DNA from: Ficedula albicollis
Taxonomy: Eukaryota > Chordata > Aves > Passeriformes > Muscicapidae
NCBI RefSeq assembly: GCF_000247815.1
Contig: NC_021678.1
Span: forward strand, 25,745,036-25,809,035
Length of the DNA: 64,000 nt
Reading direction: 5' to 3'
In this document: positions 1-11,668 of the stretch, one piece after another
Layout: every line of letters begins with the position of its first letter
Numbering within the stretch: position 1 is the stretch's first letter
The notes under the pieces: model-generated
Told to the model about the DNA's origin: nothing
Database searches by the model: none
Seen by the model: the letters and a program-made list of their open reading frames with translations, nothing else
Position numbers and translations under genes: made by a program

Positions 1-130
1 AAGCAATGCTGCATTAGTGGGGACTTCTCTTGTCACCTCAGGCTCTCAGATATGACCAGGTGGTAGCTAACACTCTCATGATTACAAATACAATGTTTTG
101 CAAATTAATGTTGTGTTTTGGGTTGCTTTC

Positions 131-182
131 TTTTTTTTTTTTTTTTTTTTTTTTTTTCCCCCCCCCCCCCCCCCCCCCCCCC
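131..182. repeat. T-then-C homopolymer tract
   Basis: About 27 T bases run directly into 25 C bases with no interruption. It is the smallest of three pure-C tracts in the window, and each begins where a T or TA low-complexity run ends. A real poly-pyrimidine tract is possible, but the switch from pure T to pure C also fits a sequencing or gap-fill artefact. The proline/phenylalanine reading frame across it is not a gene. Confidence 0.95.
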
Positions 183-2159
183 TTCAGTTCATAGCAACTA
201 AGCATTCTCATTGTATTAATAGTGTCTTTATAACAAATGCCTTTTTCTTTCTTTCCTTCTATGATAGTCTCTTAAGTCTTAGTTTTGCTCCCCTCTCTCC
301 ACAAAAAAACCTTAATATAAAATTTTCTGTTTAGATCCCCAGCAGATAAAAAAATCATGAGAATTGCCACCATCTACAAGTTTATGTCTTCTGCAATGGT
401 GCAGTGTCGATTGCTATAGACAGATTGGATATTTTCTACTGGTTAAAGAGAAGGAATCTGGATCTATTCTGCTAGGGGGTGGGTCTGAAGGAAAGCATTG
501 CCTCCTTGAACTGTCTGAGACTTTGCAATGAAATTGATTTTTCTTCCAAACTAGGCTACACTGGATTTTCCCATAGCAATTATTTCCAGTCACATTTAAC
601 TGGGAAAAGAACTTTTTGTTGAGTCACTGACTCAGTTGAGTTTCTGCTGTTACTAGTACCTTTTGTGTATGTGTATAATATTCTCAAAATTGTATTCATC
701 TGAAAACCTTTACCAAAGGTCATTCCTATGTTTATTGAAATCCACTGTGTATTTTTTATTTCACTGAGATGTCAGTGATTTATCTCCTTCACCGAAAAAA
801 ACATATTTTAATTCTGGCTTGGGAAACTCATTGCACAAACCAAAATCAATTCCAGCTTCTGAAACAGTTGGCCAGTGTAGGCATAAAATGGCATATGAAG
901 TGGGGGAATACTGACTAAAGAAAACTAATGATGTTATCCCCTTGTGAAAAACTCTGATGTGTTTTTCAAAGTGGGGTGCTATTGGCTGAGGTGAAAACAC
1001 ATTTTCAAAATATTTTTTCTCTCACTTTTCCTTATTTCCTGCTCAAAAAGAAAAACACTAAGGAAACTGAGAAAAAAGGGATGATTTTCTAGGAAAATAC
1101 TGTCTTTTTATTTCAAAACAGCATTTTCTTTCCAAAGCCTGAGAATTACACATGCTTTAGAAGAATTTTTTTACCAGAATTTTTGACCAGCACTGACAAT
1201 ATGTTTTCATTGCCTTGTTTGGCAGAGGGACCAAAAATATCTTCCTCAAAGTGCTCTGATGCAAAGAGCAGTGTGAGGAGCCATGCCAGGAATCACTTGC
1301 TTCACTTTTCCAAAAAATGGCGGGGTTTGTTGGTTTCTTCCTTCTTTTTTTCCCTTCATTTTTTTCTGCAGAGAGGGTTGAAACGGGCTAACCTCACTTC
1401 TGTTGTCAGTAAAGGTTTCTAGATTATTTCTCTGTGTTTTCATCCTGCTGAGTATGACCTTACTGATCTTCAGTAAGGTTAGTCTGAACCATTGTATAGG
1501 ATTCAATGTTGATTATGAAAAAATGCTGTATGAACAGGGTGAATATATTTTTTATTTTGGCCAAAGGTCTTTGTTTTTCTTCTTTCTTTTTCTTCTGTAC
1601 AGAGGACTCTTTCAAATACAGTACATCCCTCCATGCAGATGCATTTCTATCTGACAGTTCCAGCCTCACCTATTCATAGGAGACTTCACCTTCTGATTCT
1701 TATTAATTTGGGTTGCAGAGATGAAGAAAAGGAAGGGGCTGTGTCATCCTATCTAAGGCTGAGTGATGGATTAAGAGGGGTTATTCTTTCTACTTTGATT
1801 GTTTTGGATGTAAAGGAGATGATTCACTTTGAATTGGCTTCCCCTTGAGACAAGGTAGAGAAAGAGCAAGAGCTGGAACATCTTCCTGCAGTCCCAGGAG
1901 CTGGTGAGGTGTGCAAGAGTGAGAAGGTCTGTTTCAGGACCGGGTAATAAATTCAGTATTACAAAGCTGGATGCATTTAGGGAATCACTTTGACAATTCA
2001 TCCCTTGCTCTTTTCCTGGGGTGATGCAGAGACTTGTATTCTCCTTAGTCATGGTGGATTTCAGCTCAGTTCATCACCAAGTCAAATAATAAAATAGTGA
2101 CAGTTTGCAGAACTCTTTAGCATCCAAATCATTTTTTTGAGAATAAATCCTGTTGATGT
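183..2159. other. Unique non-coding sequence
   Basis: AT-rich single-copy sequence with several T-rich stretches (near 1340-1365 and 1575-1595). Reading frames are under 100 codons and overlap on both strands. I recognise no protein, repeat family or RNA gene. The only discrete signal I would point to is the paired AP-1-like site at 620-634. Confidence 0.6.
620..634. promoter_or_regulatory. Paired AP-1-like sites
   Basis: Two perfect AP-1 (Fos/Jun) core words, TGAGTCA and TGACTCA, stand as inverted copies separated by one base, so the 15 bases form a palindrome apart from the centre. Such words bind bZIP dimers of the Jun/Fos/Maf class. Chance occurrence of one word is common, but two abutting inverted copies are less likely. 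Function is inferred from the motif alone. Confidence 0.3.
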
Positions 2160-2218
2160 NNNNNNNNNNNNNNNNNNNNNNNNNNNNNNNNNNNNNNNNN
2201 NNNNNNNNNNNNNNNNNN
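2160..2218. other. Assembly gap (59 N)
   Basis: A run of 59 N bases joins two unique flanks. It shows that this is a scaffolded draft with estimated gaps. Any reading frame crossing it is meaningless. Confidence 0.99.
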
Positions 2219-2605
2219 TAAAAAAAGATTTGAAGGAGAATAAATGTCCTGGGAAATTTTTGCAAAATACTGTTTGATCTTCCAACCAATTCTCCAAAGA
2301 CCTCTGAGTTAGATAGGGGCTGTTGGAAAACTTGTTTGTTGTGCCAAGGACTGTTTTTCCTTCCTCAGAACTGTTGCCATCATTGCACAGTTAGTAGGAA
2401 ACTTGCAACTTATGTGATTTAGATATCCCTTATTATCAGGTGAAAGGATTTTGTTTTGTCTTTTTGGTGTTTCTTGGATTCATGCTGCTACAGAAGCACA
2501 CATATTCTTACCAAAGGTACTGATGTGATCAGAGCTCTTTTTTGGCTTTCAAAGGTAGCAGGAAGATGTTATCCAGGCATTTAAAAGGAAAAAACCTATT
2601 TTAAA
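2219..2605. other. Unique non-coding sequence
   Basis: Short AT-rich unique stretch between the gap and the microsatellite. I see no coding potential, repeat family or structured RNA in it. Confidence 0.6.
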
Positions 2606-2780
2606 GTGTATATATACATATATACATATATACATATATACATATATACATATATACATATATACATATATACATATATACATATATACATATGTATATA
2701 TGTATGCATTTGTATATGTGTATATATGTATATATAATATATATAAAATAGTATATGTATAAGTATATATATAGTAATAT
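2606..2780. repeat. AT-rich microsatellite (TATACATA)n
   Basis: About ten copies of an 8-base unit TATACATA (to about 2692) are followed by TATG/TATA-rich sequence that is roughly its reverse complement (to about 2780). The left and right halves can pair, so the locus could extrude a long AT hairpin. The Tyr/Ile/Met-rich frames on the minus strand are by-products of the repeat. Confidence 0.9.
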
Positions 2781-5684
2781 TATTATGTTTGCTCTTAAAG
2801 AAAGTATGGTGGATTGGCAGTAAATATTTATTGTTCTGTTCTTCCACTTTGTGTACATACACATAATTCACATTATCATCAATCAATATATGCTTTGATT
2901 CAATAAAGGGGAGATTCCCAAGGAAAGTAATGTAAGTTCTCTGGTTTTCATTGAACTTCAAGGGGTTTTTTAAATAAGATAGATACATTTGCTTAGCATG
3001 TGTTCCCTAACAGGTCTGAGTAATTGAGTCATTCCTCACTGCTGTAGTCTCAGATCACTGTTTCTGAAATTGCTGAAAATGGGACTTTCTATCTTGAATG
3101 TCTGAGAAGGAATAAGCTGTGAGAGTACTGAAGTCATTACCAGCCCAGAGGAGGTCCACAGCTCTGCTCAGAAAAGGGCAGCAGGTATTAAAAGCAACCT
3201 TTTCATATTCAGCAAATAGTGAAAGGACACATTCCACAAGAGGAGCTATTGTTTCTGCTATACACTTTTTCCCCTCTGCCTGGGGTACCTGGAGGGCCCC
3301 ATGCACTCACTGTACCCATACCCTTTATGTGCCTGAAGTGAAAAATCACCTACAGAGAACCCATTGCAGAGCTACAGATCAATCCTGGCAGCCATAGTGC
3401 CCTTTTCCAACACCTTCTTTTTTTCTTTTACTGGTAAAAATTTCCATGCTGGTGTCATGAAGACCTAAATGCTTGTATAGTTTATAAAGCCATGCCTAAT
3501 TCTGACTTGACTGATCAAATGTAGGTTAAAGAGTCTATGAGAATCTGGATCAGCCTTTCTCTGCTTCACTTACAGATCCATGGCACTTACAGCAGGGAAA
3601 TATTAATATTGTGATATCAGTGAGCATTTCTTAAATCCATAGGATTTTGGAAAGTCTTTTATGGCTGAAATATGGCTGTTGGATATAATTTAGTTATTAA
3701 GCTTTTAATTTTTTTAAAATGCTATTCTAAGAAACAAAAGCATGCTGTGTTAGCATTCATATCTTCTTTGTGTATTTTGAGGGAAGAACTCATAAGATGA
3801 GATGATCTGTTCGACACATTTGATAGGCCCCTGTGAATGTCACTCCTGTTTTGCTCCTCTAGCACAGGAAAGACATTTTTCCCATATTTGCAAAATGTTT
3901 GCAATTATGTTCTTTGTAGTGGAAAGAGACAACAGGCATGGTATTGGAACGTGCTCTGGGACAGTTTGTAGAGCTGCCTGAAGATATCTTCAAGTGGACC
4001 TAGAAAAGAGGTGTTAATTCCTCCTCTGCCCCACTCTTACCTCTGTGACAAGGAAAGAGAGAATAGCAGGCACAGCACAAACCCTGCCTCCTCTCTGTGC
4101 TGTCTGGTGTGTTTATTTGCCTTGGCTCTGCGTCCCTCTTTTTTAAGGCAAATACAGAGAGGCAGTGCACCATGGCCCTCAGCATCCTTCTTCAACTCCT
4201 GTTCTGCTTAAAGGTGAAAGCAACCCCCCACAAGCTGAAAGTGCTCAGAAGGTGATGAGCAGAGCACACCACCAGGGAACACTTCCCACCTCCCCTGGAA
4301 ATGCCAGTATCCAGCTTTCCTCAGAAAATATGCCAATGATCCTCCTTTTTCCAATACCTTGCTCCTGTCCAAGTTGCTTCTGATTTTGTTTCCAGCTTAA
4401 TCTTTTGTGATGAAGTGTTTTCAGGAGGTTAGCATTCAAGCTTAGCAAGTTCCAATTTATCAATCAATATAAAAGGAGTCAACTGTGTGACAATATTGCT
4501 TTCTAAAAAATTAGTGTCCACCTCCACCCAGCATTCTGCCTGTAAAACTAAAATCATATTGCAGCTTTGCTCAGGTAAGGCTTAGATATGCCCTTCAGTC
4601 CTTGCTTAACCACTTTGCCACTCAAAACACCTTCTGCATATTGGGAAGGTGCAGCATCCCTGGCAGACCAGTGTCCCTGCTTCAGAGAGCAAGAGCTGCC
4701 AAGCATCATGTTCAAGTGATGCAGCACTTTGCTGTCCTGCTTGTCCCTCTGCATCTCCAGCAATTCCTTGTTGGGTAAAAGGAGAGCTGCATGCATCACT
4801 TCTCTTATAATGTTTTAGATCTTCCATCATAAATAACTCTCATGAAAATATTTGAAGGAGTGTTTGAAAGACAAATGTTCCTGTGTGGGACAAGAGCAAA
4901 CTGACATCTCTGAACTGCCATAATTTGGGCTACCTGGAGCTTTTTATTAACTTCTCCTAAACACTTTGGCTGTTCTGATTATAGTTTTGTACTGTTTTTC
5001 ACAGACCTACCCTTGGTAAGTTGATGAATTCTCAAAGCAGTAATGAAAGGCAATAAAGCTGAGTGAAAAACAGGCTGACTTAAATGCAGTAGATTTTGTT
5101 TATTAATTAATGAGCAACACAAAAAGAACTACAAAACAGCCTGTGAAAGGTAAATGGATTGAGTCAGAAATATTTGAAAGACAGTTTACCCCAGTAGAAA
5201 AAGTCTCTCTTTTAATATATAAGTAATCCTTCGAAAAATGCTGGAAGGACTTTTCATAAAAAGAGATTAAAATTGCTGAGATTTGAATTGCAAATATTTG
5301 CGGCAACCACTGTTTTCCCAAAATATGTGTTAAGGTGGTTTCAAATTTTGACTGTTCCTATTTATTTCCACGTATGACAGATCAGCCTACCCCCTCTCCC
5401 TATTTAGTCTAAAGCATGCAAAATGTGTTTTTTCACGAAACCTGTAAATCTGACTGTCCTAAACCACTGAGATTAGGATCTCCAAGGGGTGTGGGTGCCA
5501 AAACTCAGACAATTAGAAATTAGCTCATGGTAGCCAGGGAGAAAAAACATCTGCAAAACATTTTGCAGAACTAATGATACTTTATGTGTTCTTCCATAAT
5601 CCCCTTTTGTCACAATTCACATTTATTATACCTGTTCTATTTACCTACAAATAAAACTTGACAGGCTGCTGTTCTGCTGCTGGA
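2781..5684. other. Unique non-coding sequence
   Basis: Single-copy sequence with moderate GC around 3240-3310 and 4010-4330 and AT-rich sequence elsewhere. Frames of up to about 90 codons occur on both strands, but none has a recognisable domain. No CpG cluster is visible. Confidence 0.55.
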
Positions 5685-5706
5685 TTTTTTTTTTTTTTTT
5701 TTTTTT
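5685..5706. repeat. Poly-T run (22 T)
   Basis: Twenty-two uninterrupted T bases. Nothing resembling a retrotransposon body lies on the side where a minus-strand poly(A) tail would be expected, so I treat it as a simple homopolymer. Confidence 0.9.
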
Positions 5707-5917
5707 GCCAGTGGGCTAAAGATGTCTGATTTTACTTCTATCTGAATCCAGCAATTTCAGTCATGTTATGTTCAAGGGATCACATCTTTATTTTTGTGAT
5801 AAATGAATAAGATAGTCTGGTTGCCTTGATTAAATTAGCTACGTGACATGGGAGCTGAAGTAAGCTTGATACATCCACTTTTATTTTGTCAAAGTCAATG
5901 GGCAATACTGAAACAAG

Positions 5918-6015
5918 TGGGAGATATTAATTTAATTAATACCTTACTGAGGGACAGGTAATTGATTATCTGTGTTATTTTGGCTGCTGCTATTCACAGC
6001 CCAGTGGTATTAAGT
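5918..6015. promoter_or_regulatory. Candidate homeodomain-site-rich element
   Basis: A compact stretch contains ATTAATTTAATTAAT and, at 5959-5968, the palindrome TAATTGATTA. That is the P2-type dimer site TAAT-N2-ATTA known for paired-class homeodomains. Dense TAAT cores in unique sequence are typical of vertebrate developmental enhancers in gene deserts. Conservation cannot be tested here, and AT-rich DNA gives such words by chance. Confidence 0.22.
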
Positions 6016-6639
6016 AGCCAGGAATTCAGATTGAAAGGGCTGTAACCCTCAAGAACAAGGCTCACTGGGGTAGGAGCTGGTATTCCAAAAGGCAACAGGA
6101 ATGGGGACAGACAGCCCAGTGTCAAGTGTCCTTACCAGCATTCTGGCTTAGAGCAGAGATTTTGGGGTGTTTTGGGGAAGGGACTGCTTGCTCCACCTTG
6201 GAGGCAATATTGAACCAGGAAGCCAGCAGGGACCAACAGCAACTTCTAGTCCACCCCTAGGCCAGTGGCCACTAAATGTTACCAAACTCAAACCCCTAGG
6301 AAGAGGAGGAGGTACTTGTTGGGAAAAAACAGGTACCCAAGGATACATGAGTCCCATGAAGAGAAAGGTTAAAGCAGTGACCTGCAATGTGGAGAGCAGG
6401 TGTGGTCTCAGTGCAGGCTGGTTTTATTTCTCAGGCTGGGTTTATGTGCTGAGCCTGCTGCTAATGGATTCCCATTACCCGGCCATTTACAGCTCTTGGG
6501 ACATGAAATCTTCATTTTCCACACTGAACAAAATGTCCACACACCATTCAGATAATGACTAAAGGAACAAGTAAAAATTTGTCAGCAATTTAAGTGTTTG
6601 TTCAGTGTTAATATCAGGAGCAGTAAAGTCTCTTTTATT

Positions 6640-6950
6640 TATGTTGCAGTGCTAATCCAGCTTCCCAGCCTATGTAGTAATTATATGTTTCTTATAACTA
6701 AGTCTATTACATGATTGCATTTAAATCATAAAGTTAAATCCAAAGAAACTGTATTTAACCTATAACGAGATGCAATTAACAATATAAATAGTCCTGCAAT
6801 TAAATGGGCAACAATTACTTCCCTGAATGAACGGAATTTTTTGGGTACTGAGAAAATGTAATTTTAAATGCATTATCATTTTATTGTTATGTCCTTAATT
6901 TTTGTGAAATTTGTAAAGTCAGGTCTGGCAGAAATGGATGTGAATATTTA
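6640..6950. promoter_or_regulatory. Candidate AT-rich conserved non-coding element
   Basis: Unique AT-rich block with repeated ATTAA/TTAAAT words, including CAATTAAATGGGCAACAATT near 6800, and no simple-repeat structure. The word content resembles deeply conserved vertebrate non-coding elements. No direct sequence evidence of conservation is available, so this is a pointer for alignment. Confidence 0.18.
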
Positions 6951-8024
6951 ATGAAGTCCTGTTCTCAGTGACAGTGCAGCAGTTTTTGGACTCCTGATCC
7001 AGACTTTCTCTTCTCCTTTCAGCTTCCCTATACTGTGCTTGAAGCAGCTGAACCCTCACCTCCTGAAAGGAGAAAATGTCCTCAGCTCCTTCACAGATCT
7101 AGCCCACTGCTAATTTTCCATTAAAGGTAGCAATACAGCTACTCCTCAGCATGAAGTGATTTTCAGACCTACTTGACTTAAATTGGTATTTATTTAAGGA
7201 AGATGAAACCTACTGGTAATTCATCTTCTGAGTGTAATTGGTAATCTGCTGCTATATCCAAGCTATGGAGTTGAAATAGCTGTAGTTTTTATTTTTTATC
7301 TACTACCCTCAGGAACCAAATTAGATGGCTAATAGACTGGTCAAAATAACAGAAAATTTGTTTGTAATTGCTTAATCAGATTTAAGTCAGCATGTTTGAA
7401 CCCAAATAAGCAATTGAGAAGTTATTTAAATGTTATATTATTATCTAATTATATCAAAAAGCATAGCCTCCTCATCTTTTAGAGAGAGGAGGTAGATAAT
7501 AGATTCATTGTACAAATACTTGTTTATGAAACTATCTGACTGCACAATTGTAATTTCTCTGGTACAAGACCACTGATATTTAGGGACACATTCACTGCCA
7601 TTAGAAACATATTAGAGGAATTAAAGTCTGGTGGGTTTTTTTAATTGTTGCTTGGCAAATGCAAGAATGTTGTTAATGTGTGAAGTGGTATAGACTTAAT
7701 TCTGTTAAACTTGTGTTATAAAAAAATTAGTTTCTCTCTAATTGCCTTATTTTCAACTCAATATCTGCTTGCCAGGGTTAACACTTTTCCTTATTCAAAT
7801 CAGCTACCAAGAATATTTTCTCTCTAAGCTTTTTTAATCCTTTAGCTCTCAAATATAAATGCAGTCGCTGATAATGGGAAATGTAGATTTCTACCATGCT
7901 AATGGCCAGACTGAAGCTGCTTGCTTGGCAAAGGAACATTGAGTTAAGGGAATTGGTGTTAACAGTCAAATATCAACAGTTAAAAGCATTCTCATTAGGA
8001 GCTAAAAATGATTGACAGAGAGAG

Positions 8025-8290
8025 GGAGCTACCAAGTGTTTACTGGAATGTGTGAAGGTTTATTAATATTGGCACGGGGATGGTCCTATTTGTCTAGACA
8101 GTTAGAAAATCTAATGTGTCTGGACGGTGATTTGTGGGAGCCTTTCCCCTTTGTGAACTGTATTTTGTTCTCAGGACAGACAGGGCCCCGAGTGCAGTGC
8201 AATATTGGCCTGGAGCTTCAATTGTCTTTGATTGAAACCTGCTAATCACAAATAATGGTGTAAAACCATTGCTTTTAAAAATTCCCTTTG
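8025..8290. promoter_or_regulatory. Candidate conserved enhancer-like block
   Basis: A non-repetitive block of higher complexity than its surroundings. It contains the TCF/LEF-type word CTTTGATT at 8224-8231, next to CAATTGT (a SOX-like core) and CTAATCACAAATAATGG. Clustered TCF, SOX and homeodomain-like words within about 60 bases suggest an enhancer. A 77-codon frame crosses it but has no family resemblance. Confidence 0.22.
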
Positions 8291-9302
8291 AGCTGGGGAT
8301 CTGGGGTGGGGTTTCAGAAGTATGCTGAAAAAAACCCCAACTTTTCTGATAGTATAATTTCAGAGCCTTTAAATTTATTTTTTTTTTTTTGCAAAGGATG
8401 TCTGGGATTGCAGTGTCTGGAAGAAAGGGACATAATACCTGAGGGAAGAGCATTTCCTAAATTACTGAATAACTCTTTCTGTCCTGGGTACATCTACTTC
8501 TTTTCTACAATGTCATAAAATGGTTAATAAATACAGAATGCACAAAAAGGCCAAAGCCCCTGGTTCTTTGCCATTTATCTTCATACTTTCTTTAAATTCT
8601 GAACACATCCTCTTGATAGTCATTACCAGCAAATTACTGCTTTCAAAACTTCTCTACACCACAAGACTACAAGCATATATTGTCACATGCTATGAAGTTA
8701 TTTAATGCTTTTTTTCTCTTTTCTAAGCCACACAAGTGCTTTCCAACTTAAATATAGTATCCATGATTGATGATTGTATTGCCAGTGCCTATTAAAGCCA
8801 TAATGTCATGGCAATTTTGTCACAAACTGGTATGGCTCATTTGACTGCAAACCTTTGGCTGTGGAAAGCTGTAGTGCAGGTTTAAGCCTGGCTTGCAGAC
8901 AGCTCAAGGGGGATGGCTCAGCTATGAAGCAGTGCAGCCATCACTCTGGGATGTGTGCCTCAAATAATGGGGCTGTGCCTGTTGCTGTCCCCCTTTGGAA
9001 TCCACACACAGAGATGTGTAGCAACACTAGCATTGCTGTATTTAAATATACCTAGAACAGAAAAACAAGAGGCAATTTTCATGTGTTAGCAGGGACATTT
9101 TCAGAGCTGTGGAATATCCCTTGCCTGCCTCACCTTTGCTGTACTCAGGTGGAACAGAGAGGAAGATTTTGCCAGGTAACTTATTGTATTGATTTGAAAC
9201 CAACCACAAAACCCTGACAACATACACAGAAACAACCCAACCTTTAGGTGATTTAATACATGCATTTATTTACATGGTAAAAAGGGCTCATCTTCAGGGG
9301 TT

Positions 9303-9344
9303 TGTTGGTTGGTTGGTTGGTTGGTTGGTTGGTTGGTTGGTTGG
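9303..9344. repeat. (TTGG)n microsatellite
   Basis: About ten perfect TTGG/GGTT units form 42 bases just upstream of a truncated CR1 LINE. The repeat supplies the Trp-Leu-Val-Gly run of the frame that crosses it. Confidence 0.95.
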
Positions 9345-9357
9345 CTTTTCATTCCCA

Positions 9358-9862
9358 GAAACAGCTCTGGAGTCCCACCACGGGATGGACATGGACCTGT
9401 TGGAGCGAGTCCAGGGCACAGCCACAAAGATGATTAGAGAATGGAACACCTCTCCTGTGAGGGAAGGCTGAGACAGTTGGGGCTGTTCAGCCTGGGGAAG
9501 AGAAGGCTCAAGGGAAATCATACTGTGGCCTTTCAGTGCCTGAAGGAAGTTTACAATAAAGCTGGAGAAGGACTTTTGGCAAGGGTGTGTAATTGATAGC
9601 ACAATGGGTAAGGGCTTTAAGCTGAAGGACAGTAAGCTTAGATTGGATATAAGGGAGGAATTCTTTACTGTGGGAATAGTGAGGAACTGAAAAAAGTGGC
9701 CCAGAAAGGCTGTGGATGCCCCAAACCTGGAAGTGCTCAAAGCCAGGTTGGTTGGGTCTCTGAGTGCCTGGTTTAGTGGAAAGTGTCCCTGCCTATGGCA
9801 GGCATTTGGAACTAGAGAAACTTTAAGGTCCCTTCCAACCCAAACTGCTCTATGACTCTATA
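9358..9862 (+). mobile_element. CR1 LINE, 5'-truncated 3' end
   Basis: CR1 is the main non-LTR retrotransposon of birds and is normally truncated at its 5' end. Here the plus strand carries the end of ORF2: the frame reads MDMDLLERVQ...ATKMIREW, the usual CR1 C-terminal segment, and then hits a stop. It is followed by the CR1 landmarks GGGGCTGTTCAGCCTGGG (about 9480), GAATTCTTTACTGTG (about 9659) and GGTCCCTTCCAACCCAAAC (about 9828). It ends in CTCTATGACTCTAT, matching the family's ATTCTATG-type 3' end. Premature stops and small deletions show a dead, fairly old copy. Confidence 0.95.
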
Positions 9863-10299
9863 AAACACATGTGGAAAACAGTGATGATTTGGGCTGGTTT
9901 TCTTGGTTTCCTTTTGTTTCCAAAATGCTTTTTAGTGCAAATAAATAGAATTTTCTCTTAAACACAAAATTGGGTTCCAGGAAAATGGGTGTTTTCTGGC
10001 AGATTCTCTGCCCCCACAGAACTGCTGGACCCCTTCACTCAGGAAACAATCTCAGCTGCTGTATTTCAGCCAGCCCTACTCACCAGTTTTCCCAGCACGC
10101 AGGGACAGGAGAGGGCTCTTGTGCCCTTGAGAGGCTCCAGCTTTGGAGGGGCCTTGCACCACCACGAGTTTCCTTTGCTGTAATAAAAGCTGCAAGCGTT
10201 AAGGATCAGGGAGATTTTACAAATGGCCCCCTCATTACAGCCTCCATTCTTTGAATGACACCTGGTAACACATTGTGCTTTTGCAATTTTGCTGTCAAA

Positions 10300-10780
10300 A
10301 TGGATGGTGTTTTATGGCTGGTACATCTCATAGAAATAGATTGCACAGCTCTCTGAAGAAGCAGTTAGTCAACAAAATGCACTCTGGCACTTGGTGTAGT
10401 GACTGCAATTATTTGACTGGTGGCCAGCCTAGGTAGCTCTTGGGAGCCATAAATAGTATTTAGAGGTTGCTGTAAAAGCTTTTTAATTTGTTACACCAGA
10501 GTTCATTTACATTGTACGCCATATGTCATGGCAAAAGTACCCTCTCTTTGTAGAACGTTATGCACCAAACAATATGTTATGAACACAACTTTTTAATGGC
10601 CTCCAGAGTAGCTGTAGATAGCTCATCCAGGAGCTGCCTAAAGATGGATCTGTTACGTGGCTGGAAATCTGAGCTCACTTCGTTTTAGCTAATGAAATGA
10701 GGCAAGATTCACTCTGCATTTCAGATGAGAACATGGCCCACTAGCAGTTCAATCTCAATAATGTGAAGTCATTCATTACA
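10300..10780. promoter_or_regulatory. Candidate conserved non-coding element
   Basis: About 480 bases of balanced-composition, repeat-free sequence with stop codons in every frame. It contains TTTTTAATGG, AGCTAATGAAAT and GCCATAAATAGT words, and its texture resembles a conserved non-coding element more than neutral sequence. That is pattern-based inference only; a multi-bird alignment would decide it. Confidence 0.2.
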
Positions 10781-11645
10781 GATTAAGGCAGGAGCTGCTA
10801 TTACAGTTGGAGGATGGCGCCTCTGGAAGCAGAGAAGGACCTTGGTGTTGGAGGAAGTCTCTGGAGGCACCTGAGCTGTGCAGCTGATGTGGAACAAGAC
10901 ACGCAGCCCCAGCAGAGACTGGGGAGAGCTTACAGCACATGCAGGGAAATTGCTGCTCTCCCAGGCTGTGGGAATGTACTCTGTGATTTTGTCACTTCAG
11001 TTCATGAAACTGAAATGGACAGAGGGCAAAATGAGACTTCCAAAGAACGGGGCACGTGTTTGCATGAGATGAAAAAAGCTTAGCTGGCTTAGCAGCTGAA
11101 GGCTGCAAGTTGAGGGCTGAGAGAAGATGGGATTATTCTAAATAAATGCATGGGAGAGGATTAAGCATGAGGGAGGAAGAACTTCATAAACTGAAGGACA
11201 ATGATGGTAGGGAAAGAGAGGGTTGGGCACTGTAATTAGCAAACTTAGTCGAGCAATTGAATGATGATTAAGGAATAATTTCCACTCACTCCTCCAAGGT
11301 GCTGATAATGTGAATGAGATGGTAAATGGAAAATATGCACTAACCTGATAAACACAGGTAGCATAGTAATGTTCAACATCTAAAACAACCAGGAACCAGA
11401 AGCAGACCTTTATAGTCTAAACATGGATTTTTTTCCTTAATTTTTTGGGGTTTTTTTGTTTTTGTTTTTGGTTCTCTGGCAAAGGAAATATCAGTTCACC
11501 AAAAAATTCTGGTTTAGGATTGATTTCACCTGTCTGCATCATCTCAAGCCAACAGAGGAAAGAAAGTGTTAGAGATTTCACTCTGAAAATTTGATATCAA
11601 TTGGCTTTCTCTTTTAGGATGTCACATTGCTTTGAGCTTTTTTTT

Positions 11646-11668
11646 CTCTCTCTCTCTCTTTCTCTCTT
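11646..11668. repeat. (CT)n microsatellite
   Basis: A short CT-dinucleotide run with one extra T, following a T run. Simple sequence with no sign of function. Confidence 0.85.

Larger units (their letters stand above)
5707..9302. other. Unique non-coding sequence with candidate regulatory blocks
   Basis: Mostly AT-rich single-copy sequence. It includes three stretches listed separately as candidate conserved elements (near 5.95, 6.8 and 8.1 kb). A 131-codon plus-strand frame at 6167-6562 has no recognisable domain and its codon choice looks random. A splice-like segment near 7.0-7.1 kb was considered and rejected. Confidence 0.5.

Noticed and set aside
7004..7130. Possible exon with acceptor TTCTCTTCTCCTTTCAG and a GTAG donor-like word
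   Set aside because: The enclosed 104 bases (7023-7126) have a stop at the end of the only long frame, the donor is weak, and no encoded family is recognised.
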